From NCBI RefSeq assembly GCF_001422445.1, contig NZ_LMNA01000009.1, positions 1-64,000 of the forward strand: 64,000 bases of DNA. The letters are read 5' to 3'. Below the pieces are notes generated by a model. That model searched no databases. It saw only the letters and a list, made by a program, of their open reading frames with translations, and was not told the origin of the DNA. The DNA is from Pseudorhodoferax sp. Leaf274 (GTDB lineage: Bacteria > Pseudomonadota > Gammaproteobacteria > Burkholderiales > Burkholderiaceae_C). Of this stretch, positions 33,579-41,184 are shown one piece after another (the first letter of the stretch is position 1; each line of letters starts with the position of its first letter). The translations under genes and the position numbers were made by a program.

Positions 33579-33839
33579 TCAGCCCTGGACCTGCAAAGGG
33601 CGGATCACCTCCCACACACCGTCCTGCAGGATCCTGACCTCTGTCCCGACGGGCAGGCGCACGCCCTTCACGCCGTCGGGCTTGGTGCGGTCCTGGATGT
33701 GCTCCTGGTAGATCGGCTCGCCACCGGGCTTAGCGTCCCAGATCTGCAGGGCGCCTTGACCGCTCACAGCCAGCTGCACGCCGTGCTCCACGCACAGGGC
33801 CTTCAGCGCCTGCTCGAACGCCTCGGCCCTCTTGCTCAT
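33579..33839 (-). CDS. Small hypothetical protein
   Basis: 86 residues from MSKRAEAFEQALKALCVEHG, ending VRILQDGVWEVIRPLQVQG. Beta-rich C-terminus. The start was chosen by overlap with the stop of the upstream gene. Not recognised; late operon. Confidence 0.55.
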   Translation of the reverse strand: MSKRAEAFEQALKALCVEHGVQLAVSGQGALQIWDAKPGGEPIYQEHIQDRTKPDGVKGVRLPVGTEVRILQDGVWEVIRPLQVQG

Positions 33840-34042
33840 GCCTTCACCGTCATGCCGCCCAGCTCGACGGTCACCGCTCCCACACGGGTCTCGGAACAGT
33901 CGGCCTCCACGCGGGTAAAGGTCACCCACTCGATGGATACGCCGGCCTGCATTCCGGTCTGGGCAGTGAACGCGCGAGCGGCTTCACGCACCGCATCGGC
34001 CAGCTTGCGGGCCTCGCCTTCCAGGTCGTGCTTGATCGTCAC
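33836..34042 (-). CDS. Small hypothetical protein
   Basis: 68 residues from a GTG overlapping the upstream stop (GTGA). MTIKHDLEGEARKLADAVRE, then VSIEWVTFTRVEADCSE: one helix and a beta sheet. Not recognised. Confidence 0.5.
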   Translation of the reverse strand: MTIKHDLEGEARKLADAVREAARAFTAQTGMQAGVSIEWVTFTRVEADCSETRVGAVTVELGGMTVKA

Positions 34043-34389
34043 GCGGCAACCTGCCGTTCGGCGTGCTCCTTGGCCCACACGGCATGGGTGGCCATCCCGA
34101 GTACCGCGGTGACGAAGAAGGTCGCAGCCAGCCAGCCATGGCCGAACCACACCATAGCGCCGACGAAAGCCAGGCTCAACGACCGCGTGATCTGCTTCGG
34201 CAGGCCCTTGGGCTTGGTGTACGGCTTCGACGTGTCCAACGTGAAGATGGTCACGAGCGTGAGGACGAACAACACGACGATCCAGGCCGTGAGCAGGTTG
34301 CCGGCGCCCTCAATGCCCAGGAACTCCCAGGCGTACAGCGCGGCGATCTGGAGGGCCCACAGTGCGAGGCCGACAAGTGCGTGGTTCAT
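34039..34389 (-). CDS. Membrane protein, first gene of the leftward late block
   Basis: 116 residues with about four hydrophobic segments (LVGLALWALQIAALYAW, LLTAWIVVLFVLTLVTIFTL, SLSLAFVGAMVWFGHGW, ATFFVTAVLGMATHAVW). Start at MNHALVG; AAAAGGAAC lies upstream. Function unknown; a holin-like or exclusion role is possible but unproved. Confidence 0.55.
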   Translation of the reverse strand: MNHALVGLALWALQIAALYAWEFLGIEGAGNLLTAWIVVLFVLTLVTIFTLDTSKPYTKPKGLPKQITRSLSLAFVGAMVWFGHGWLAATFFVTAVLGMATHAVWAKEHAERQVAA

Positions 34390-34782
34390 AGAGTTCCTTT
34401 TCTGGTTGAGGGATGCAGCCATCGGACCTACCGGGCTTGGTCGGCCCCGGCTGGATTCTTCCGTTATCCGATCGCACGGGTCCGCCAAGCTTGCGAGGCA
34501 AACTCTCGCCGCCCGCAGTTGGCGGCTTACAGTAAAGACCGATCACCCCAGCCGCGTTGAAGTCAACTGACGGCATCCGCAGTTTTGACTAGGCGGAGTT
34601 TTTTACACGCAAGAGCCCGTGGCATATGCAACCCGTTGACATGAAGCAAAAGTTCTTCAGTGGCACACGAGTTGCTGTCGGTCGATGCTCCGCGCTAGAA
34701 CAAGCGATGGCCCATCATTTCTGGCGCGGTTGCAATCGCCTTCTTTGAACGGATCTGTCTTCACCATAAGGAACCGAAGTCC
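34390..34782. other. 393-bp intergenic region with divergent regulatory sequence
   Basis: No convincing gene. It separates the leftward late block from the rightward PEP-CTERM gene and is AT-richer on its right half. It has a GC hairpin (CCGCC-CGCAGTT-GGCGG region near 34510-34527), a small palindrome GTTGA-AG-TCAAC at 34556-34567, and a sigma-54 type promoter listed separately. Confidence 0.5.
34661..34676 (+). promoter_or_regulatory. Sigma-54 (-24/-12) promoter of the PEP-CTERM gene
   Basis: TGGCACACGAGTTGCT matches the RpoN consensus TGGCAC-N5-TTGC(A/T) with GG and GC separated by exactly 10 bp. It points at the PEP-CTERM gene; the predicted transcript would start near 34687, about 95 nt before the ATG. 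Known PEP-CTERM genes in floc-forming betaproteobacteria are driven by RpoN with the PrsK/PrsR pair. Confidence 0.72.
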
Positions 34783-35706
34783 ATGACTTTCATCCGGCCT
34801 ACCTTGGGCGCCCTTGCCTTAATCGCCGCAACTCTTGCCTCTGGAGTCGCCAATGCCGCTCCTACCACGTTTTATTCGACAGCGAATGTTCTCGCTGGAA
34901 ATAGCGATGGATCGGGAGACTGGGTGGTTGGTGCGGCGAACACAAGCATCAAGGACAGCTTGTCGAACACCTCCGGCTCTGTCACCTACTCTGGAACGAA
35001 TGTTGGCGGCTCTGCCGCCGCAATGACCTTCTCCTATGCGGCTCGCTCTATCTCGGGTTCTGGCGGACTGAAAGCGCAAGCATCGGCCAACGTTTCGACC
35101 CCTTTCGACGACCGGTCCCCAGTTGTTGGGCTTGATCTAACCCCAAACTACTTCTTCACGGTCGCCACTGCTGAGATGAATGACACTTTGACCGTCCAGT
35201 CCGACATTCCTCTCAGCTATGTGACTGTTTCGATCCGCTTTCACGGAGATGCCCTTAAATCCACCAGTGATGAACGAGTCCTGTCTTATGGAACGCTTAG
35301 CGGCTGGAATGGTGCGCTCGCGAATTCAACAGAAGGAGCAAACGACTTTACTGTTAACTCGGGTCGTTTGGCGGTAACAAATGGAACCTTTGATCTGTAC
35401 CTTCATTTGCGAGCAGCGCTGTACATCGATATCACGCAGAAGGAGGGCGATGTCCTCAACGATTTCTACATAGGTAACGCCGACTTCTTCAACACCGCGA
35501 CAATTGAAAGAATTTCTGGCTTTGATGCCGCAGGAAAACCGCTTGACGTTGCGACCGTAACTGGAACCGACGGATTCAGCTACCAAACTGTGCGCGTGGT
35601 CGATCCAACTAATCCGGGAAACGAGGTTCCCGAGCCTGGTTCGCTGGCACTGATCGGGATTGGTGTCGCGAGCATCGCCGCAATTCGGCGCCGGACACGC
35701 CGCTGA
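34783..35706 (+). CDS. PEP-CTERM sorting domain protein, prophage cargo
   Basis: 307 residues. Signal peptide: LGALALIAATLASGVANA. The mature part is Ser/Thr/Asn/Gly-rich and beta-rich (GSVTYSGTNVGGSAAAMTFS). The C-terminus is the PEP-CTERM tripartite signal: VPEPGSLALIGIG, a short membrane helix and RRRTRR. Such proteins are exported, cut or anchored by a host exosortase and usually act in exopolysaccharide matrix or flocs. AAGGA lies upstream of the start. The gene is opposite to the late operon and AT-richer than neighbours, both signs of a transferred moron. Confidence 0.88.
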   Translation: MTFIRPTLGALALIAATLASGVANAAPTTFYSTANVLAGNSDGSGDWVVGAANTSIKDSLSNTSGSVTYSGTNVGGSAAAMTFSYAARSISGSGGLKAQASANVSTPFDDRSPVVGLDLTPNYFFTVATAEMNDTLTVQSDIPLSYVTVSIRFHGDALKSTSDERVLSYGTLSGWNGALANSTEGANDFTVNSGRLAVTNGTFDLYLHLRAALYIDITQKEGDVLNDFYIGNADFFNTATIERISGFDAAGKPLDVATVTGTDGFSYQTVRVVDPTNPGNEVPEPGSLALIGIGVASIAAIRRRTRR

Positions 35707-36000
35707 TCTCAGATCTAGTAACTCCCAACCGAGCCCACCAGCCGCCAGGTTGCATGATCCATCCCTTAAGCTTTGACATGCAATGAGTGCGCAACGGTCA
35801 ACTCGGGCGGTCCGTCCTGTCGCATCGGGGAAGTTTGGACTTGAAGCCTGATGCCGAGGCAGAGCTGGGACGGGCAGGCCAATCGGCTCCGGCGCACGAA
35901 AGTCGCGAAGCCGACGCCATCGGTCCCAGGTCCGCAGCCTTGCATGGACAGCCTCCAGAAAAGGAGACGCCCGTCCTGCTTTGAAGGGGCGAGCCTGAAT
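35707..36000. other. Non-coding stretch after the PEP-CTERM gene
   Basis: About 300 bp with no convincing frame. It contains GACGCCCGTCCTGC-type GC patches but no clear terminator. It runs into the tRNA-like sequence on the minus strand. Confidence 0.4.
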
Positions 36001-36084
36001 TGGGGTGGCGACCGGAATCGAACCAGCGGCCTCAACGCGCTGTGATGCAGCTGCGGAGCGCTCTACCTGCTGAGCTACACCACC
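36001..36084 (-). tRNA. Degenerate tRNA-like sequence without a normal anticodon loop
   Basis: On the minus strand the acceptor stem GGTGGTG/CGCCACC, D arm GCTC/GAGC and T arm with TTCGATTC are intact, and CCA follows. The region between D and T arms is 32 nt instead of 23 and folds as an extended hairpin with loop CATCA, so there is no 7-nt loop with U33 and no readable anticodon. The discriminator base also seems missing. Probably a tRNA relic (Met-like outline) or a tRNA mimic. Confidence 0.5.
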
Positions 36085-36197
36085 GAATGGAATGACGCCT
36101 TTGGATCAAGCCAAGCGGAATTCTTCGACCAATTCTAAGACCTAAACTTGAAGCCTCAACGCGAGGCGTTGCGGGCACTTGACATTAGTGACTTGCG

Positions 36198-36725
36198 CTA
36201 CTTCAATAAAGCGATGTAACGCATACCCTCACCCGCTTGAATTGACTGCCTTGCAAGAACTTCTTCGAAATAGCCCTCGTGAAGGTTGTAGGTCAGTCGG
36301 GCACCCTCCGCAAAAAAGGTCTTTGCGGTTCCTTTATCGCAAACCCCCTCTTTGACGCAAACTGCGAGATCGTCGTAGAACTCTGAGACAAGCAACAGCG
36401 CCGATCGACTTTGGGCCTCCTGCAATACGTCAGCGACGTAAGTAGCGAAAACCGCCCTCGTGGTGTTCTTGTCACGCAGTTTGGAAGCCAATGCCAGTTG
36501 ACGGGTGGTCCAAGTTTCGGCAACTTTGGCCGATGCCTCAGCAACGTTCCCTGTGCGGAACTCATCCCGAAACTTCATGGTTCGCTCTACACGATCGCCA
36601 TGCAGCTTCCCGGCGTACTGCCAAAGACCGAATACACCACCCACAATCAGGGCGACGACCCCCACCCACGGCACTAGCACCTCCGTCAACACCTTACGCC
36701 GAGCCCACATCACATCTGAAGCCAT
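36198..36725 (-). CDS. Membrane-anchored hypothetical protein
   Basis: 175 residues: a short cytoplasmic N-terminus, one membrane segment (VLVPWVGVVALIVGGVFGLW), then a helical soluble domain with VKEGVCDKGTAKTFF and a Tyr-rich end (LTYNLHEGYFEEV). It resembles DUF4760-type proteins in outline. GAGGAG precedes the ATG. It follows the 48-aa exported protein by 13 bp, so the two are one operon. An exclusion function is possible but unproved. Confidence 0.6.
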   Translation of the reverse strand: MASDVMWARRKVLTEVLVPWVGVVALIVGGVFGLWQYAGKLHGDRVERTMKFRDEFRTGNVAEASAKVAETWTTRQLALASKLRDKNTTRAVFATYVADVLQEAQSRSALLLVSEFYDDLAVCVKEGVCDKGTAKTFFAEGARLTYNLHEGYFEEVLARQSIQAGEGMRYIALLK

Positions 36726-36738
36726 CCGAATGGCTCCT

Positions 36739-36885
36739 CTATTTCTTGATCTTGCAGAAGTCCGTCCGATCCTGGCAAATGTCGGGGACTTTCAACTGGC
36801 TGCGATGCCCTTCCGGAGGAGGGGCCGACGCAAGAGCTGTGACTACAACGCCAGAGAACAAAACAACAGCAGATAACCAACGCAT
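36739..36885 (-). CDS. Small exported protein (48 aa)
   Basis: MRWLSAVVLFSGVVVTALAS is a clear signal peptide, cut probably after ALASA; about 27 residues remain, with two Cys (DICQDRTDFCKIKK) that could form a disulfide. GGAGAA stands 6 nt before the ATG. First gene of a two-gene leftward operon with the membrane-anchored protein. Family unknown. Confidence 0.6.
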   Translation of the reverse strand: MRWLSAVVLFSGVVVTALASAPPPEGHRSQLKVPDICQDRTDFCKIKK

Positions 36886-37078
36886 CTAAATTCTCCAAAA
36901 GGAGTAGTTGGTCAATCTTGCTCTCTTGTAGTCCTAAGGTCAACACGGCCTAGCAAAAATGCAAGGGAAGGACGAAACCGACGCCGGGCCAGCGTTGGGG
37001 CGCCGCGTACTCCTGGTCATGCTGCCGCTGACATGGGATGCCGTTAGCCCACGTCTTCGAGCAGCGAGTTGATGCTGA

Positions 37079-37417
37079 CTAGTCCAGATCGTGATTCCGG
37101 CGCAGGTGCTCACCCAGCTGAGACGCCATCTTCGAACGGCGCCCTTCGCTGTCACCTGCACCTTCGTCCACGTAACGGTTGTGCTCAACGATCTGCAGAT
37201 CGAGATACCGATCGCCGATTACCTCGAACGATTCGCCGCCAGGAAAGCGCAGAAAGAGCATTCCGCTCTCATCGTCGTCACCACCAACGACTGCGGTGAC
37301 GCTGACCCCCGTAATGACGTTGATCGCCATTTCTTCGCTTGAACTGCGGGCAGCGGTGAACTGCTCCAACTCGTTCAACGCGTTGATCACTCTTCGGCCT
37401 CGGCCCAATTTGCTCAT
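37079..37417 (-). CDS. Hypothetical protein
   Basis: 112 residues from MSKLGRGRRVINALNELEQF. Middle part GDDDESGMLFLRFPGGESFE looks beta-rich; the end has RRSKMASQLGEHLRRNHDLD. AAGGGG precedes the ATG. Not recognised. A hairpin lies about 55 nt upstream. Confidence 0.5.
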   Translation of the reverse strand: MSKLGRGRRVINALNELEQFTAARSSSEEMAINVITGVSVTAVVGGDDDESGMLFLRFPGGESFEVIGDRYLDLQIVEHNRYVDEGAGDSEGRRSKMASQLGEHLRRNHDLD

Positions 37418-37467
37418 GTCGTCCCCTTGAAAGGCTCCAACATACTCGCCGGCAAGGTCCCAGAACG

Positions 37468-37492
37468 CAAAAGCCCTCCACATGGGAGGGCT
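37468..37492 (-). terminator. Hairpin with short T-run upstream of a leftward gene
   Basis: AGCCCTCC-CATGT-GGAGGGCT followed by TTTGCG on the minus strand. Intrinsic-terminator-like, in the gap in front of the gene starting at 37417. With the Q-like regulator encoded upstream, it may be the site where late transcripts need antitermination. Confidence 0.55.
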
Positions 37493-37752
37493 CGTTCACC
37501 GAGCTTACCGACACCGCCGCCTCCAACATGGATGGGCGACCCTGGTTATGCGTTTTCGCTCAGTCGTTGGGGCGCACGATATCAGAAGTTGGGATTTGAA
37601 ACAAGGGTCTTTCATCCAGACCACAGGATCGGCCAATGACGCCGATAAATCTTTTGATGTGGTGCAAGCGGGTCATCCAAAACATACTTTCGCTGCGATT
37701 CAAGTTCAAGAGATTTCCGCTAGTCCTGCAGCGGGACGATAAGGAGGTCGAC

Positions 37753-37953
37753 TTGGCCAGTGTTGAAGATTTGGGGGACCAGTGGGAGGATGCGGCACGC
37801 CGGGCTGACCAGCTGGCCGGCCAGGTGCAGGCACTTGTCAAAGCAGGCGAGACTCCTCCAGGGGAACTACTTGCCTTGGTGGCCGCCGCGGAAGAAGACG
37901 TACAGAGAAAGCTCCTCGACATCGAAGCGGCTCGCCGCGCGCAGAGAACCTGA
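37753..37953 (+). CDS. Small helical protein on the opposite strand
   Basis: 66 residues from TTG with an almost perfect ribosome-binding site (AAGGAGGTCGAC directly upstream): MASVEDLGDQWEDAARRADQ, then a charged helix ending LLDIEAARRAQRT. An ATG at 37636 in the same frame would add 39 residues but has a poor site. The gene faces leftward neighbours, so it probably has its own promoter. Unknown function. The 335 bp before it hold only the hairpin at 37468-37492. Confidence 0.55.
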   Translation: MASVEDLGDQWEDAARRADQLAGQVQALVKAGETPPGELLALVAAAEEDVQRKLLDIEAARRAQRT

Positions 37954-37984
37954 ACTGCAGCGGCGGGCAGCCGTTGAAGACCCA

Positions 37985-38404
37985 TCACTCCGCTTCCCGG
38001 TTGATCAACATCTGCCGGCCGTCGCGCACCAGCTTGGCAAGGCCCTCCATGGTGGTGCCGAGCGCCTGGCACGCGCGTTTCGGGCTGACGGGCTTGACGT
38101 AGTGCCAGTTGATCGCCGTCCGGTTTGACTGCGGCAGCGCGGCCACGGCTTTGGCCATCTTCGTGGCGTCTGCCGTGTCCAGCACATCCGAGATCTGGTA
38201 GGCCATGTCGGCCCGCACACGAGGGGGCGGCGGCGTCATGCGGAACATGGGCGAGGTCATCGGCGCCGATGTGCCGTTGCACCAGCGCGCCCAGTTGGCC
38301 AAGCGGCGATCCATGAGACGCTGATGCGGCTCCACCGCGTGGAAATCGATGGGCGCCCGGCCGCGGCGCTCGGTGTTCTGGGTTCGTTCTGCGATTGCGT
38401 TCAT
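37985..38404 (-). CDS. Q-like late gene regulator (antiterminator or sigma-like)
   Basis: 139 residues. The C-terminal half has an HTH-like pattern as in phage antitermination Q / sigma region 4 proteins: VAALPQSNRTAINWHYVKPV, then PKRACQALGTTMEGLAKLVR. The protein ends LINREAE. It is the last gene of the leftward early operon, the place of Q in lambdoid phages, and late genes follow in the same direction. Family inferred from pattern and position. Confidence 0.55.
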   Translation of the reverse strand: MNAIAERTQNTERRGRAPIDFHAVEPHQRLMDRRLANWARWCNGTSAPMTSPMFRMTPPPPRVRADMAYQISDVLDTADATKMAKAVAALPQSNRTAINWHYVKPVSPKRACQALGTTMEGLAKLVRDGRQMLINREAE

Positions 38405-38746
38405 GGCTTCCTTCTGGTCTAACAAGGTGGTCAAGGACGGGGAAGAACAAGGGTCAGTTCTCTAAGGCAAGGCTGAAGACCCGGTGGGCTGCGCATACCA
38501 CCCCTTACCCAGGGGAGACCTGGGAGGCGTGGCATGCGCATGAGGCAGTGGCAGTGAGCCCAGCGTTCAGCGCCCTGGTGGTGGCCGATGCGCCCCAACA
38601 GGTAGCCCAGACTTACAGCCCCGCATCGGGACCCTGCGCACGCTCTAGGCGATCCACCCACGTTTCGGCTTTGCACAGACCGGGTAGCCGAGGTCTTGGC
38701 CCTTGCCCCCGCGTATCGAGCCGCTGGCAAGGGTTGCGAGGCTGCC
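38405..38746. other. 342-bp gap between primase and Q-like gene, possible gene relic
   Basis: No intact gene. Downstream of the primase stop, which directly follows a strong AGGAGGTGGCCATG motif, the minus strand can be read in another frame as ...LCKAETWVDRLERAQGPDAGL-stop, protein-like in composition but without a start. This may be a small gene damaged by frameshift. Confidence 0.35.
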
Positions 38747-39640
38747 CTAGGGCATGGCCACCTCCTGCGTACGAACGCGCATCAGGAGCCCGCAGACGGC
38801 CAGCAAGCCAGCGCGCACGTGCATATCGTTGGCATCCTCACCGAGTACGGGGCTCATGCAGTACGGCAGGCCTGTGGCCTGCGCTGCGCGCTCCCCTGCC
38901 CCGCTCTTGTCGTTGTCGGCGAACACGTAGCGCTTGCCCTGCTTCGTCTGCCCAGCGACCAGCGCCATGTTCAAGTCGCTGAAGCACACCAGCACCGCAG
39001 CGTTGAGCCGCATCTGGCGCGCGGCCGCCTCGACCGACAGGCCCGTGGCGTACCCCTCGCAGTAAATCGTCTCCATGGCGCGCGGCGAGCCCAGGCGCAG
39101 CACTGCGCCCTGAGCCCGCATGCCATAGGTCATCTTCTTGACCCAGCGCATCACGCCGGGCTCCTCCTCGGTGTCCGCCCACCGGATGACCTGGGCGCCG
39201 CGCAGTTCGTTGGTCTTCCAATCGCGCATGGGCACCAGCAGGCCGCCGTCTGGCAGCACCAGGCCCTCAGCGTTCGGGAAGCCCTTGCGGTACAGGTAGT
39301 CGTGATGGTGCGGCTGCGTCTCGCGCAGCAGCTCGGCGGCGCGGTGCGCAGCCCGTTGCTGCAGGCGCAGCTGGTCCTCGCGCGCCGCCTGGCGCTTGGC
39401 CTGCCATGCGCGCTTCTCTTCCTCGGTCCAAGGCTTGGCGTTCGGATCGTTGAACCAGTGCGTGCGCTTCTCGCCATCCCAGGCGAAGACCCAGCCGCGC
39501 TGCCCGTCCCAGAAGTACGCGCCGTTCGTGCTCTTCGGGTGCTCGACCGTGGGGCACCGCTTGACCTTTTCGCTCGGGTTGAACTTGGAGAGGTTGATCT
39601 CCAGCCCGTGCACCCGCGCGAAGTTGATGAAGTCCATCAT
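38747..39640 (-). CDS. Toprim-domain DNA primase-like protein
   Basis: 297 residues. The N-terminal part (EHPKSTNGAYFWDGQRGWVF) resembles primase zinc or lead domains without the full Cys set. The Toprim part has METIYCEGYATGLSVEAA (Glu) and YVFADNDKSGAGERAAQ (Asp-x-Asp) and ends VLGEDANDMH. P4-alpha-type Toprim proteins prime phage replication. It overlaps the helicase gene by 4 bp. Confidence 0.83.
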   Translation of the reverse strand: MMDFINFARVHGLEINLSKFNPSEKVKRCPTVEHPKSTNGAYFWDGQRGWVFAWDGEKRTHWFNDPNAKPWTEEEKRAWQAKRQAAREDQLRLQQRAAHRAAELLRETQPHHHDYLYRKGFPNAEGLVLPDGGLLVPMRDWKTNELRGAQVIRWADTEEEPGVMRWVKKMTYGMRAQGAVLRLGSPRAMETIYCEGYATGLSVEAAARQMRLNAAVLVCFSDLNMALVAGQTKQGKRYVFADNDKSGAGERAAQATGLPYCMSPVLGEDANDMHVRAGLLAVCGLLMRVRTQEVAMP

Positions 39641-41184
39641 GCGGCGGCGGCCTCCGCACGCCGGCGATGCGCGTTCGCAATCTGTCTGGCCTTCTGCTTG
39701 CCGTTAAGACCTGCCGTCAGCGCGGCCGGCACGTCCACCGGTCGCGCGTCATCGAAGCGCGGGAAGCGCGGCGGCTCGCGGCCCGTCAGCTCCTTGAACT
39801 GCATGTAGGCATAGCCGGCCTTCTTTTGCACCCAGCTGGTCTGACGCGCAAAGCTGCACAGCTGCAGCCACAGGTCGGAATCGCTGCTCTTCAGCTTGTG
39901 CTTGCCGATGCTGATTTCCTGCATCACGCCGGCCTCGTGCGAGATCAGCGAGCGGTCTTGGATCTCGTGCCCGCAGGACATGCACCGTTGACGGAACGGC
40001 TTGTAGCCGCACTTCGGGCAACCCTTGCGCTCGCGTTCGTCCTGGTCGTCGTAGCGGACCTTTTTGTCCAGGGCCTCGCCCATGTCCAAGGTCTTCAGAC
40101 CGTTGAAAAAGATCTCGGTGTAGTCCTCGGCGAAGCGCGTGATGTTGCCGCTGTGGTCCAGCAGGATGCAGTCGGCTTTCCCGGTGTCGAGCGAAGAGCG
40201 CAGGCCGCGCCCCCACATCTGAATGGCGGTCGACAGCGACCTGCGCAGCGGACGGCAGTCCACCACGCAGCCCACGTCCTGCACGTCGAAGCCCTTGGCC
40301 AGGGCCTCCACGCTGATCAGGATGCGGATCATCGAGTCGGGCTTGGCGAACTCCCTCACCAGCTCATCGCGCACCGGCTTCGGCGTGTCCTGCGTGAATG
40401 TCGCCGCGTAGACGCCCACCTCGCTGAAGCGACGGCACAGCTCTTCGCAGTGCGCGATGGTGGCGCCGAACACGATGGTCTTGCGGCCTTCTGCATGGCG
40501 CAGCCATTCGGCCACCACGTCGCCGATGATCTCCATGCCCCGTTCCTCGGCCGCTGCATGAGTCCATTCCCCGTCGCTGCCGATCTTGGCGCCGGCCATG
40601 TCCGGGCGGCGCGCGGACAGCACGCGCATGGGCACCAGGATGCCCTCCTGCGTCAGCTGGTGCATCGTGGTGTTGCTGATCAGGTTCGTGAAGATCTTCC
40701 CGAGCCCGCGCGAGAACGGCGTCGCGGACAGGCCGAACACGCGCGCCTCGCTCTCCATGGCGAACTTCACCCAGGCCTCGCGCTGGGTGTGCGCCTCATC
40801 CACGATGACGACATCGAGGTTCTTCGGCCAGCCGCGGCTCTCGATGCTCTGGATGCTCGCGATCTGGAAAGGCCGGCTCCAGTCCTGGCGCGGGTGGTCG
40901 CCCTGGATCACGCCGTGGTCACGCAGGCCGTATTCGTCGGCCCGCGCGCTGGTCTGGTCGATCAGCGTGATGCGGTCGCAGATGAACGCGACGCGCTTGC
41001 CGGCCTTCAGGGCCTTGTGGCACAGGCGCAGACCCAGGTAGGTTTTGCCGGCACCGGTGGGAGCCATCACCATCTGATTCTTGTGCCCGTCCACCAGGCC
41101 CTGCGCCACCAGCTTCATAGCCTCGGACTGGAATGGGCGTGGCGGCTTGAAGCCGGCGGGCGCGGTGTCGAACAGCTCCATCAC
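39637..41184 (-). CDS. Superfamily 2 DNA helicase (DEAH)
   Basis: 515 residues. Motif I APTGAGKTYLGLRL, motif II VVIVDEAHTQREAW, motif III LSATPFSRG, motif VI IQMWGRGLRSS. A zinc-finger-like part follows (CPKCGYKPFRQRCMSCGHE). It belongs to the phage SSL2/ERCC3-like helicases, and with the Toprim primase it would unwind the phage origin. Full length; overlaps both neighbours. Confidence 0.93.
   Translation of the reverse strand: MMELFDTAPAGFKPPRPFQSEAMKLVAQGLVDGHKNQMVMAPTGAGKTYLGLRLCHKALKAGKRVAFICDRITLIDQTSARADEYGLRDHGVIQGDHPRQDWSRPFQIASIQSIESRGWPKNLDVVIVDEAHTQREAWVKFAMESEARVFGLSATPFSRGLGKIFTNLISNTTMHQLTQEGILVPMRVLSARRPDMAGAKIGSDGEWTHAAAEERGMEIIGDVVAEWLRHAEGRKTIVFGATIAHCEELCRRFSEVGVYAATFTQDTPKPVRDELVREFAKPDSMIRILISVEALAKGFDVQDVGCVVDCRPLRRSLSTAIQMWGRGLRSSLDTGKADCILLDHSGNITRFAEDYTEIFFNGLKTLDMGEALDKKVRYDDQDERERKGCPKCGYKPFRQRCMSCGHEIQDRSLISHEAGVMQEISIGKHKLKSSDSDLWLQLCSFARQTSWVQKKAGYAYMQFKELTGREPPRFPRFDDARPVDVPAALTAGLNGKQKARQIANAHRRRAEAAAA

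Noticed and set aside
34440-34570. Possible riboswitch (c-di-GMP-like CGCACGGG, GGCAAAC and GGTAGG patches)
   Set aside because: The order and spacing of conserved parts do not fit the GEMM consensus on either strand.
34636-34665. TTGACA upstream of the PEP-CTERM gene as a sigma-70 promoter
   Set aside because: No acceptable -10 at 16-18 bp; the sigma-54 element beside it is a far better match.
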